Of a stretch of 64,000 nt of DNA, positions 50,843 to 59,495 are shown piece by piece. A program made the translations under genes and the position numbers. This stretch comes from an uncultured Gemmatimonadota bacterium (GTDB lineage Bacteria > Latescibacterota > UBA2968 > UBA8231), in NCBI GenBank assembly GCA_903893785.1, contig CAITNQ010000424.1, forward strand, positions 1 to 64,000, written 5' to 3'. The first letter of the stretch is position 1; each line of letters starts with the position of its first letter. The notes under the pieces were generated by a model that was not told the origin of the DNA, did no database searches, and saw only the letters and a list, made by a program, of their open reading frames with translations.

Positions 50843-53094
50843 CACCTGCCCTCCTGGTTCTGGCCGGTCGCCTCCAGCCGCTTGGCCAGTGCCAGCGCCT
50901 CCTGGTGGCCGGGATAACGCGTCAACACCAGCCGCGCCTGCGCCAGGGCCTGGTCCGGGCGGCCCTGCCGTTCGAAAACCTGGGCCAGGGCCAGGCGCCA
51001 GGGGGTGGGATCCGCGGCGCGGAAACACGCCAGCATTAGGGCTTTCTCGGCGTCGGCCAGACGCCCGTTGCGCAGATACAGCGTGCCCAGATGCCCCTGC
51101 CCGCGGTCGTCCTGCGGCCGCAGGGCGACGGCTCGCTCCAGCAGTGCCAGGCCCTCCTCGCGGCGTCCCAGGGCGTCGTATTCGATGCCCAGGTTGATCA
51201 GCAGATCCGGTGCATCGGGCCAGAAGACCCGCGCCTGCTCGAATGTGGCCGCCGCCACGTCGTGACGGCCGTCGCGAATGGCCAGGACCGCCAGCCAGGT
51301 GTAGCCATCGGGGTCCAGGGGCGTCAGCGCAATGCTGCGGCGGAAAAGCTGCTCGGCTTCGGGATTGCGGCCGCCCTGCTCAAGGATGGCACGGCCCAGC
51401 AGGCGCAGGGCACGAGCATTGTTGGGGTGGAGCGCCAGGCTCTGCCGCAACGCAGCCTCGGCTTCTGGATACCGCTCCTCGCGCAGGTGGGCCAAACCGA
51501 GCATGTGGTAATACGAGTAGTCACTGCCGCGCCAGCGGGCCGCCTGGGCAAAGGCCAGCGCCGCCCTGTTGTTGTAGCCCAGCTGGTTGTTCCACAATCC
51601 CCGGAAGTAGTGGTAGTCGGCGGCCAGGAGGCGCACGCTCTGCGCCACGCCCACCGCGGCCACCAGACAGGCCAGGGCCAGCACCCCCACCCGCTTGCCG
51701 CGGCCCAGGAGCACGCCGACCTGGGGCGGGCCAGCAGACGGCCGCGGCAACGACACGGCCAAGCCGGCCAGGAGCCAGAAATGGGTCGCCGAGGTGGGGT
51801 CCTGCAGGTTGAAGCTGAAGAGCGCGTGCACCACCACGGCGACCTGGCCCACCAACACGGCTTCGGTCAAGATGCCGTCACCGCTGCCGGCGACGAGCCG
51901 CTCGCGGGCCAGGCGATGGGTATGCCACAGCACGGCGGCGAGCAACCAGACAAACGCCGCCGCCCCGACCACGCCGGTCTGGGCCATGGTCTCGAGGTAC
52001 TCGTTGTGGGCCTGATAGGCCAGCTCAATGCGGTCGTCCATGACCTGGCGCCACTCGCGATGCCGGTCCAGCGTGCGATAGGCCGGCAGCTGGAAGCGGA
52101 AGTTGCCCGGTCCCACGCCCAGCAGCGGGTGGTCATGGATCAAGTCGATGGTGTCGGCCCAGATCAGGCGGCGTTGGGCGACGCTGAATTCGTGCGCATC
52201 GAAGCTGCTGAGGAACCGCGTCCAGCTGCGCCAGACCAGGACACTGGCACGCGCCCGCAGACTACCCGGATCGACGGCGGGTGAGGTGGTCACGGCAACC
52301 AACAGCAGCACGGCCAGCACCCCACCGGCCACCGCGCCCACGGGGGCCAACCGGCGCCACGGCACGCGCCGACGCCAGCGAAGGACGCCAAAGGCAGCCG
52401 CCGCCATCAGCGCCAGCCAACCGCCGCGGTTCTGGATGACGACCAGATGCCCCAGCACGGCCGCCAGGGCCAGCCCGAGCAGGACGCGGGTGCGCAGCCG
52501 GGAAACCACCAGCAGCAGCCCGACAAGCAGCGGCACGGCCACATCATAATAGTGGGCCACGTAGTTCGTGTTGCCCAAGGTGGAGACCGGCAGGTCGCCG
52601 TAGTCGCGGGGCAATGGAATCAGGTGCACGCCGAGGTACTGCAGCAGCCCCAGGGCGGCGACGGCGCCGGCCACGGCCGCGACCGTCCACATGGGCCAAC
52701 GGGCCTGCCCCGTCGGCGACGGGCAGTTGGCGGCGAGGAAGTAGACGACGAACCACCCCACCTGGCCCAACACGGCTTCGATCCCCGCAGGCCGGTTGCC
52801 GGCCGTGGCCACAGAGAGCAGGGATACGCCAAGGAAAACGCCCATCGGCAGCAGTGCGGGCGTGGGCGTCCACGCCAGCCGGCCGCTGCGCACGGCGGCA
52901 ACCAGCCACGCGGCCAGCCCCAGGCCAGCCAAGACGGAAACGGCCGCGAACTTGGGCACCATGTACTCGGTGAAGAACGGGAAGTACAGCACGGTAACGG
53001 CCGCTGCCAACAAGGCCAGACCACCGGGTAATGCCCCTGTCCAGAGCCGAGCCGCCGTTCGCGGCCCGACCGCCGGGCTACCTGCTGCAGTCAT
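50842..53094 (-). CDS. O-antigen ligase (Wzy_C) protein with TPR tail
   Basis: A 750-residue protein. About twelve membrane helices in the first 440 residues, with the Wzy_C-type periplasmic loop (LIHDHPLLGVGPGNFRFQLPAYRT and HNEYLETMAQTGVVGAAAFV). After residue 500 come six or seven TPR repeats (YHMLGLAHLREERYPEAEAALRQSLALHPNNARALRLLGRAIL and following). The ligase part could join a lipid-linked glycan to a lipid or to protein; TPR-tailed forms are often found in uncultured phyla. GAGAGGG precedes the ATG at 53094. Confidence 0.88.
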   Translation of the reverse strand: MTAAGSPAVGPRTAARLWTGALPGGLALLAAAVTVLYFPFFTEYMVPKFAAVSVLAGLGLAAWLVAAVRSGRLAWTPTPALLPMGVFLGVSLLSVATAGNRPAGIEAVLGQVGWFVVYFLAANCPSPTGQARWPMWTVAAVAGAVAALGLLQYLGVHLIPLPRDYGDLPVSTLGNTNYVAHYYDVAVPLLVGLLLVVSRLRTRVLLGLALAAVLGHLVVIQNRGGWLALMAAAAFGVLRWRRRVPWRRLAPVGAVAGGVLAVLLLVAVTTSPAVDPGSLRARASVLVWRSWTRFLSSFDAHEFSVAQRRLIWADTIDLIHDHPLLGVGPGNFRFQLPAYRTLDRHREWRQVMDDRIELAYQAHNEYLETMAQTGVVGAAAFVWLLAAVLWHTHRLARERLVAGSGDGILTEAVLVGQVAVVVHALFSFNLQDPTSATHFWLLAGLAVSLPRPSAGPPQVGVLLGRGKRVGVLALACLVAAVGVAQSVRLLAADYHYFRGLWNNQLGYNNRAALAFAQAARWRGSDYSYYHMLGLAHLREERYPEAEAALRQSLALHPNNARALRLLGRAILEQGGRNPEAEQLFRRSIALTPLDPDGYTWLAVLAIRDGRHDVAAATFEQARVFWPDAPDLLINLGIEYDALGRREEGLALLERAVALRPQDDRGQGHLGTLYLRNGRLADAEKALMLACFRAADPTPWRLALAQVFERQGRPDQALAQARLVLTRYPGHQEALALAKRLEATGQNQEGR

Positions 53095-53181
53095 CGGTTC
53101 CCTCTCAACGCACGCCACCTCTGCCGGGGCTGCCCTCGTCCGGGCTGGGCCAGCCGTGGCGCGCAAGGCCACAGGAATGGC

Positions 53182-53210
53182 AAAATACGCCCGCGCGCTA
53201 CCCGGGTCCA
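53182..53210 (-). promoter_or_regulatory. Possible promoter before the ligase/TPR gene
   Basis: Minus-strand TGGACC (53205-53210), 17-base spacer, TATTTT (53182-53187); four of six matches in each box. It lies in the only sizeable gap of the glycan operon, about 90 bases before the ligase start. Confidence 0.3.
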
Positions 53211-53251
53211 GCCAGTTGGGGCCGCCGGCGGCGCTGCGGCCAGACCGGCGG

Positions 53252-54286
53252 TTAGACAAAATCCGGATCGCGCTGTTCGACCCAGATCACCTCGGCTGCC
53301 AGCACAAGCAGGCCAACCGCGACCAGTGGCCAGCCCCATGGGGTGCCGACGATCGCGACCAGGTACCCCCCGGCGCCCAGCAGGAGGTTGACGGCGAGCA
53401 CCAACAGGTCGACGCATCCAGGAGGCCACCCCAGCCGGCAGAGGCGCTGATACAAGTGCTTGCGGTGCGCCAGGGTGACGTTCTCGCCCCGTACGGCACG
53501 CCGCGCCAGGGTGTAGCTGGTATCGAAGGCGTGGTAGCCCAGATACAGGGCCACCAGCGCGATGGGCAGTCCCTGGCGTGCCGCCAGGACGCCAACGCCG
53601 GCAAGGGTGAAGCCCAGGAAGGTGGAGCCCACGTCACCCATGAAGATCCGGGCCGGCGGCCGGTTGTACACCAGGAACCCGGCTGCGGCCGCGCCCACCA
53701 GCACCACCTCGTGCCAGGGCAGGCCCAGATGGGCCAGCGAGAGGGCGATCAGGGCGGCAGCGGAAAGCGTCCCGGTGCAGGTGATACCGTCGATGCCGTC
53801 GATGAAGTTGAAGGCATTGCTGACGGCCAGCAGCCAGAAGGCGGTCAGGGGCCCGCCCCAGGCGCCCAGTTCGACCCGGCCCAAGCCCGGAACATCGAGC
53901 TGCTCCAGGTGCGGTCCCAAGCCCAGCCACAGCCCGGTGGCGGTCAGTAACAGCAGAGACTTCTCGGCAACGCCGAGGGGACGAACCACGTCGTCGATCC
54001 ACAGCAGGAGCAGGACCACGGCCGCAGCGGCCCAGGCCCGCAGCCCCGAACCCAGGAGCAGCCCCGAGGCCTGGTCGTGGCCGGCCAGTACCCACGCCCC
54101 AACCGCCACACCGGCCACGATGGCCACCCCGCCCCCGGTGGGGGTGGGCAGTTGGTGCGAACTGCGGGAGTTGGGGCGATCCACCAGCTGCCAGGCGCGA
54201 GCCAGACGCACATAGCCAGCCGTACCGGCGACGGTAACCAGCAGCACCAGCACGGCTGCCCCCCACACGGCCGGCAACTCAGTCAC
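53252..54286 (-). CDS. WecA/MraY-type phospho-sugar transferase
   Basis: A 344-residue polyprenyl-phosphate N-acetylhexosamine-1-phosphate transferase with ten or eleven helices. Conserved: SHQLPTPTGGGVAI, WIDDVVRPL, NAFNFIDGIDGI, PARIFMGDVGSTFLGF, and the HRKHLYQRL loop. It starts glycan synthesis on undecaprenyl phosphate. GTG at 54286 overlaps the end of the upstream SDR gene by eight bases; the longer frame to 54361 is not needed. Confidence 0.92.
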   Translation of the reverse strand: MTELPAVWGAAVLVLLVTVAGTAGYVRLARAWQLVDRPNSRSSHQLPTPTGGGVAIVAGVAVGAWVLAGHDQASGLLLGSGLRAWAAAAVVLLLLWIDDVVRPLGVAEKSLLLLTATGLWLGLGPHLEQLDVPGLGRVELGAWGGPLTAFWLLAVSNAFNFIDGIDGITCTGTLSAAALIALSLAHLGLPWHEVVLVGAAAAGFLVYNRPPARIFMGDVGSTFLGFTLAGVGVLAARQGLPIALVALYLGYHAFDTSYTLARRAVRGENVTLAHRKHLYQRLCRLGWPPGCVDLLVLAVNLLLGAGGYLVAIVGTPWGWPLVAVGLLVLAAEVIWVEQRDPDFV

Positions 54287-55199
54287 GTGCCCCCCGCCCA
54301 GCGCGGTCAACCGGCCCGCCAACGGCCCGGGGTCGGGCTGGGAGGGCTGATCCCGAGCCATGCACCTGGGTCAGGCCTTCGACCAGGCCCATGGGGACGA
54401 AGTCCAAGTCCGCGGTGGCGGCGGTTATTGACGCCGTCTTGTCTTCCTGGAGGCGGAGTATCTGTTCGGCCACCAAGCCCACCCTCCTGCCCCAGGCAGC
54501 CGGCACCCAACGCGCTGCCGCCAGGGCCACGTTGACCGGGATGTGGCAGAGACGCGGTCGAACACCCACGGCGCGGCCCACGGCCTCGACCAACTCACTG
54601 TAGGCCATGGGTTGCGGCCCCGCCAGGTCATACTGGCGCCCGGCCACCGCGGGCCGGGTCAGGGCCGCCAGCAGCGCCGCAATGACATCGTCCACGTGCA
54701 CCGGCTGCTGCAGGGCCTGGCCGTCGCCGTAGACCGGCAGCCAACGGCATCGACGGAGAAAGGCCGCCAGACGTGTCAGGTTGCGGTCGTCGTCAGGGCC
54801 GTAGATCATCGACGACCGCAGGAGCACCACGCGTTCGCCCGCCGCCCGGGCCTGTCGTTCCCCTTCGCGCACCTGGCCCACGGACGGCGACGGGACACGG
54901 GAGTTGCCCCGTTGTGAACTCACCACCACCACCCGTGTCACGTGGGGCCCCAGGGCCGCCAGCAGCGCTCCGGTGTAGCGGACATGGGCCAGGTGCAGGG
55001 CGGCGCAGATGCCGTCGTCCACGCCCGCGAGGGTGGCTGGCTGCTCCAGGTCGCCGCGGTGCAGGACCAGGCGCGGATGGGGGGCGAAGGCGGTTGATCT
55101 GCCTGGGCGCACCAGGCAGCGTACCGACCACCCGCCCGCCATCAGGTGGGGCACCAGGCGACGCCCTACGTAGCCGGTGGCGCCCGTGACCAAGATCAT
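54279..55199 (-). CDS. Atypical NAD(P)-binding SDR (NmrA/epimerase-like)
   Basis: A 306-residue extended SDR with ILVTGATGYVGRRLV, a clear dinucleotide-binding start, and RSSMIYGPDDDRNL and QPVHVDDVIAALLAAL in the substrate half. The catalytic Tyr-x3-Lys cannot be found at its expected place after VVSSQRGNS, so it is an atypical SDR and an epimerase reaction is uncertain. ATG at 55199 overlaps the stop of the GT4 gene (ATGA). In this operon it may supply or sense a nucleotide sugar. Confidence 0.8.
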   Translation of the reverse strand: MILVTGATGYVGRRLVPHLMAGGWSVRCLVRPGRSTAFAPHPRLVLHRGDLEQPATLAGVDDGICAALHLAHVRYTGALLAALGPHVTRVVVVSSQRGNSRVPSPSVGQVREGERQARAAGERVVLLRSSMIYGPDDDRNLTRLAAFLRRCRWLPVYGDGQALQQPVHVDDVIAALLAALTRPAVAGRQYDLAGPQPMAYSELVEAVGRAVGVRPRLCHIPVNVALAAARWVPAAWGRRVGLVAEQILRLQEDKTASITAATADLDFVPMGLVEGLTQVHGSGSALPARPRAVGGPVDRAGRGARD

Positions 55200-56359
55200 G
55201 GGCGGACGCCAGGGGCGGCGAGCAGCTGGCGGTAGCATTCGCCCACCTGGCCGAGCATGGCGTCGCGGCCAAAGTGCCGGACGGCGCGATCCTGACCGGC
55301 CCGGCCCAGACGGCGGCCCCATTCGCGGTCGGCCAGGACGGCGGTCGCGGCGCGCGCCAGGGCAGCCGGGTCTTCTGGATCCACGAGCACGCCCGTAACG
55401 CCATCGACCACCGCCTCGGGGATGCCGCCGACACGGCTGGCCACGATGGGCACGCCCATGGCCATGGCCTCGATGATCACCGTCGGCAGCCCCTCGCGCC
55501 GCGATGGGACCAGCAGCACCGACAGTCCCGCCAGCCAGGGTCGCACGTCGGCCACGATGCCGGCGAAGCCCACGGACCGCGCCAACCCCAGGTGATGGAC
55601 CTGCTGCGCCAGGTGCGGTTGCTGCGGCCCCCCACCGACGATCCACAGCCGGGCCCCGGGGTGCTCGCGACAGATGGCCGGCATCGCCGCCAACAGAAGG
55701 TCGAAGCCCTTCTCCTCGGTGAGGCTGCCGATGGCGCCCAGGCAGGGCGTGCGGGCGCCGTCGGCAGGTCCACCCCCTGACGGAGCATAGCCCACGAAAC
55801 GCGCCAGGTCGACGCCGTTGTAGACTACGCGGTACTGGTCCGGGCGACCGATCCCCATGGCCAGGCAGGCGCGGGCCGTGTCCTGGCTGACCGCGAGGAT
55901 GCACTGGGTGCGTCGAGCCACGGCCCGTTCGCACCAGCGGAACACCAACCCCACCAGAGTTGGGCGCTGAACCTCGGCTACCTGACCGTGGTAGGTGTGG
56001 ACCGTGGCAGTAATGCCCATCCGGGCGGCAGCCACGCGCCCCAGGATGCCGGCCTTGGAGATATGCGTATGCACCAGGTCGTACTGCCCCAGGGCCAGGC
56101 GCCGGCAAAGGCCCCGGTACGCCACCCAATCACGCCGGGGGTCAACCTGACGCTGCAGGGCGGGCACCTGCCACGTGGTGATCCCCAGGTCACGCGCTTC
56201 GTCCCACAGATCGCCCTCGCCCGGCTCGCTGCGGCCGGCCAGGACGTCCACGGTGAACTCTTCGCGGTCGAGCCCCGCAGCCAGGGACAGGACGTGTCGG
56301 GGCACGCCGCGCACGGCCAGGCGCGTGCATACCTGCAGAATGCGGTAGGGTCGCGTCAC
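55196..56359 (-). CDS. Glycosyltransferase family 4
   Basis: A 387-residue GT-B enzyme. N-terminal RILQVCTRLAVRGVPRHVLSLAAGLDR and HTHISKAGILGRVAAARMG; C-terminal donor-binding part with GSLTEEKGFDLLLAA, WIVGGGPQQPHL, VPSRREGLPTVIIEAMAMGVPIVASRVGGIPEAV, which includes the GT4 EGxPxxxxE motif. GTG at 56359 overlaps the stop of the upstream GT2 gene (GTGA). It adds a hexose or related sugar during repeat-unit assembly; the exact sugar is unknown. Confidence 0.92.
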   Translation of the reverse strand: MTRPYRILQVCTRLAVRGVPRHVLSLAAGLDREEFTVDVLAGRSEPGEGDLWDEARDLGITTWQVPALQRQVDPRRDWVAYRGLCRRLALGQYDLVHTHISKAGILGRVAAARMGITATVHTYHGQVAEVQRPTLVGLVFRWCERAVARRTQCILAVSQDTARACLAMGIGRPDQYRVVYNGVDLARFVGYAPSGGGPADGARTPCLGAIGSLTEEKGFDLLLAAMPAICREHPGARLWIVGGGPQQPHLAQQVHHLGLARSVGFAGIVADVRPWLAGLSVLLVPSRREGLPTVIIEAMAMGVPIVASRVGGIPEAVVDGVTGVLVDPEDPAALARAATAVLADREWGRRLGRAGQDRAVRHFGRDAMLGQVGECYRQLLAAPGVRP

Positions 56360-57324
56360 CAACGGCAGACCAGTGGCGCGAGCCCCGAGGAGCGCACCGC
56401 CCGGCGCGCCTGAATCAGCCGACGTCGGCGCCAGGTCCCGGGCAGCAGTCGCAGCACGTCCCGCAGAGCCAGAAGGAGATAAGGGACGCTCCGGGGACGG
56501 TGCATGAGTAGAAGCCCCCAAACGAGTGGTTCGGCCAACAGGAAAGCAGGCAGGATGCGCAGCATCAGGCCAGGCGAGAGGTTCTTGACCAGTGTCAGGT
56601 AACGGTTCTTGAGCACATGGCGCTGGAACAGGGGTGGCTTGTCCAAGAACCGCAAGTGCCCGGCCAGTGACCCCGAACCGACATGCCAGGCCCTGGCTTC
56701 GGGTCGGTACCGGGCGCGCCAACCCGCCAGCTGCGCGCGCCATGCCAGGTCAATGTCCTCCCCATAAGCAAAGTACGTCTCGTCGAAGTAGCCAGTGTCA
56801 AGCCGCACTTGCTCGAGCATCGCGCGTCGACAGAGCATGACCGCGCCGGTACATCCGAATACTTCCTCGGGCGCGTCGCGGTGCGGGCTGTGCCGCAGCC
56901 GCATCTGGGGACGCAGGAAGAAACCGCCATTGAGCCATTCGCGGGTGCCTTCCTGGTACACCTGGCCTGTCACGGTACCGACAGAAGCGCCGTCGGCAAA
57001 GCCGGCGAGCGCCCGGGCGATGAAGTCGGGCGCCAGGAAGACATCGGTGTTGATCACCAGGACGACCGCGGCGCGCCCGGCAGCAATGGCTCGGTTGTAG
57101 CCAGCGGCGAACCCCAGATTGGTCGGGTTCTCCAGCAGCAGGACGCCCGGATAACGGCGCCGCAGGAGATCGCACGAACCGTCGGTCGATCCGTTGTCGA
57201 CGACGGTGATGCTGGCCAGCGGCGCCGTCTGGGCCAGCACCGAGTCGAGGCAACGAACCAGATAATGAGCGCCGTTCCAATTCGCCAGGGAAACATCGAC
57301 CGGGCCGAGACCGGCGTCGGTCAC
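56356..57324 (-). CDS. Glycosyltransferase family 2 (rhamnosyl-type)
   Basis: A 322-residue GT2: VDVSLANWNGAHYLVRCLDSVLAQ, TVVDNGSTDGSCDLLRR, NLGFAAGYNRAI, VINTDVFLAPDF, and FFDEDFFAYGEDID-like YFDETYFAYGEDIDLAWRAQLAGWR, the pattern of rhamnosyltransferase-like enzymes. A hydrophobic C-terminal stretch (LMLRILPAFLLAEPLVWGLLLM) probably attaches it to the membrane. GTG at 57324 overlaps the stop of the preceding gene. Confidence 0.9.
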   Translation of the reverse strand: MTDAGLGPVDVSLANWNGAHYLVRCLDSVLAQTAPLASITVVDNGSTDGSCDLLRRRYPGVLLLENPTNLGFAAGYNRAIAAGRAAVVLVINTDVFLAPDFIARALAGFADGASVGTVTGQVYQEGTREWLNGGFFLRPQMRLRHSPHRDAPEEVFGCTGAVMLCRRAMLEQVRLDTGYFDETYFAYGEDIDLAWRAQLAGWRARYRPEARAWHVGSGSLAGHLRFLDKPPLFQRHVLKNRYLTLVKNLSPGLMLRILPAFLLAEPLVWGLLLMHRPRSVPYLLLALRDVLRLLPGTWRRRRLIQARRAVRSSGLAPLVCRW

Positions 57325-58700
57325 GTGCGCGTTCTCTGGGCCGTTGCTCCACTGCGCGGCGTGGCGTCCGCGTCCGCGGCACGTAAGCCCGCGATCTCCT
57401 GCATCAACACCTGTTGCTCAGCCAGAATGCGATCGCGGTCCGGCCCCACGGCCGTGGCAAGGTAACTCTCATAATACCGTATGGCCAGGGCATAGGCCTG
57501 GGAGGCCGCGGCGCCATCGCCGCGGGCCACGGCCAGCTGGGCCTGGCGCCAGTTGATGCGGGCTTGCCTGAACCACCAGGCCCGCTGTAGGTCGGTGACC
57601 CGGACCAGGGCCGATAGTACGGACTCGGATCCGGTCCGGCGTTGCGCCATGGCCAGAATCGCGAACGCCCGGGTGGTGTTGGCCGCACGGTCGTCCTCGT
57701 CGACCTCAGTGCTGGCCAGATCGGTGTACAGCTTGCCCAGTTGGGTCAGGAAGCGGTCGAGCGAGCGGTTCAGGCTGACCTGTTGCGGGTCTAGCGGCAG
57801 CGCGCGCGCCGGGACCTCCTCGCGCCGGCGGCCCCGGCCGGCGGGAACCGCAGCGGCGGCTTCGGCCTGACGGCGAAGGCGGTCGAGGCGTTGGTAGCGA
57901 TCGAGGGCACCGGCCTCCAGGACCCGCAGCCGCTGGGCGACCCACTCGGTCGGTTCACGGTCCTGGGCCACGGCCAATCGAGCCAGGCCCAGGTATGTCT
58001 GCTCAAGGCCCTTGAAAAGCGCGTTGAGCACGGGTTCCTGGGCATCCGCCAGGCCGTCGCTGAGCTTGAGCTCGAGGAACAACGCCACGGCCAGGTTGCC
58101 TTTGACTTCGTCGACAAGGCGCGCGGAGTCCAGTGGCGTGGCATACATGGCCTCCCGTGCCCGCCCCAGGAACAGGCCCGGGTCACGGGAGATCCGCTGG
58201 TGGTCCAGCTTCATCTGGCGCTCGCGGGCCGCAGTCAACTGCTCGCCCAAGACGAGCAGAGAGTCGTAGAAGGACTGGAGGGCAACGCCGTCCGGGACGT
58301 AGGCGAAGTTGGCGGCGAACCAGTTGTCATTGAGGTCCGCCGGCATCTGCGCGATGGCTGCTGCCACTCGCTCCTTCAGTTGCCGCCGGGCTTCCAGCCG
58401 GGTCATCTGCACTTCGCGCGGCGCCTCGGCGGCGGCTGAGGTGACCCGAACGGGGGTCGGAGCGCTGGTGTCGGCGACCACGCCGGCAGAAACGGGGGCC
58501 GCGTCCTGAACCGCCGTGGGCTTTCGGATCGTCGGCTTGGCCGGGGCCAGTGGGTTCCGCGGTTGCTCCACCTCGACGACAGGGGCAGCGGCGTGGTGCT
58601 GCTGGTACCACAGACGCCCTCCCATGGCCACAGCCACCAGCGTGCACAGCGTCCCCAACCACAGAAAGATCGGGGAGCCTGAGCCAGGGAACTTCATCAT
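57321..58700 (-). CDS. Membrane-anchored helical repeat (TPR-like) protein, unknown
   Basis: A 459-residue protein, first gene of the glycan operon. One N-terminal membrane helix (FLWLGTLCTLVAVAMGGRLWY), a Pro/Ala linker, then a long all-helical region with pairs such as LFKGLEQTYLGLARLAVAQDREPTEWVAQRLRVLE and RQARINWRQAQLAVARGDGAAASQAYALAIRYYESYLAT that look like degenerate TPRs. I do not recognise the family. ATG at 58700 (or 58697) follows GAGGTGAGG. It may hold the glycan enzymes together, which is inference. Confidence 0.7.
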   Translation of the reverse strand: MMKFPGSGSPIFLWLGTLCTLVAVAMGGRLWYQQHHAAAPVVEVEQPRNPLAPAKPTIRKPTAVQDAAPVSAGVVADTSAPTPVRVTSAAAEAPREVQMTRLEARRQLKERVAAAIAQMPADLNDNWFAANFAYVPDGVALQSFYDSLLVLGEQLTAARERQMKLDHQRISRDPGLFLGRAREAMYATPLDSARLVDEVKGNLAVALFLELKLSDGLADAQEPVLNALFKGLEQTYLGLARLAVAQDREPTEWVAQRLRVLEAGALDRYQRLDRLRRQAEAAAAVPAGRGRRREEVPARALPLDPQQVSLNRSLDRFLTQLGKLYTDLASTEVDEDDRAANTTRAFAILAMAQRRTGSESVLSALVRVTDLQRAWWFRQARINWRQAQLAVARGDGAAASQAYALAIRYYESYLATAVGPDRDRILAEQQVLMQEIAGLRAADADATPRSGATAQRTRT

Positions 58701-58756
58701 CCTCACCTCACACAGGGCCGGCCCTCGCGTGCACCGCGGTGGGCCCTGGAATACCT

Positions 58757-58785
58757 AATGTACCGGCCGGTAGGGAGGCCAGCAA
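58757..58785 (-). promoter_or_regulatory. Promoter of the glycan operon with internal palindrome
   Basis: Minus-strand TTGCTG (58780-58785), 17-base spacer, TACATT (58757-58762), about 57 bases before the first gene. The perfect palindrome TACCGGCCGGTA at 58761-58772 overlaps the -10 box and the spacer, the place of a classical repressor operator. Confidence 0.5.
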
Positions 58786-59154
58786 ACACCCCCGCGCCCG
58801 GCCCAACGCCCGGGACTGTGCGCCCGTTGCAGCGCCCGCCACGCGATCACCGACCGCCGCCTCATTCAGGCTATCGGACAACGGGCCAATCACTTGACAC
58901 TTTGCCGACGGAATGGGGACATTCGGGTACGTACACCGAGGCACAGCCCACGGGCCGGTGGGGTGACAGATTCTGCCGCCTGAGGGCCGGACGCAGCGTC
59001 GGCGCGCGGCTGTCCCGGACGTCGCCCGGGGCCGCCCTCAACCATCGTCGACCCAGGAACACGGCCTAGCAGTCGGGCCCGATGTGGGCCTCAACACGCA
59101 GCGCCATCGCGCGACGAGGCCGCGTGGCGCCAGAGCCGCCGTCGGTGGGGTGGT

Positions 59155-59472
59155 CGTGCGTTGACTGCCAGGCCTCAAGCGCGGTGCCGTCGCGCGGCAG
59201 ACCCGCCAGGGGCCGGGGTGGCCTCGGGCGGGGTTGCCGTGCGTTGACTGCCAAGCCCCCACTCGCGGCTCAGGCGCGCGGCGGTTGGCGGTCGACACGG
59301 GCGGCGCACGGGCCCGGCGCCCGCTCCGAGGCAGGCCCGCCTGGTGCCGGGGTGGCCTCGGACGGGGTTGCCGTGCGTTGACTGCCAGGCCCCAACTCGC
59401 GGCCCAGGCGCGCAGCGGTTCGCGATCGACACGGGCGGCGCAAGGGCCCGGCGCCCGTCCCGAGGCAGGCCC
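59155..59472. repeat. Degenerate tandem repeat of about 134 bp
   Basis: Three units each beginning CGTGCGTTGACTGCCA: 59155-59237 (83 bp, with an internal deletion of about 51 bp), 59238-59371 (134 bp), and 59372-59472 (101 bp, ending at the mpl leader). Units two and three differ at about 9 of 101 positions. The repeat is non-coding and has the character of an old duplication. Confidence 0.85.
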
Positions 59473-59495
59473 CAAGAATGAAGGACCGAAAACGT

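Larger units (their letters stand above)
58701..59495. other. Non-coding divergent region with promoter and tandem repeats
   Basis: About 795 bases between two divergent transcription units. Near its left end is the promoter with a palindrome for the glycan operon; its right end is occupied by a degenerate tandem repeat (59155-59472) that stops just before the mpl start. Open frames on both strands in the repeat are short and repetitive and are not taken as genes. Confidence 0.6.

Noticed and set aside
59155..59472. CRISPR array
   Set aside because: Units are 83-134 bp, imperfect and contiguous, with no short repeats and unique spacers, and no cas genes are near.
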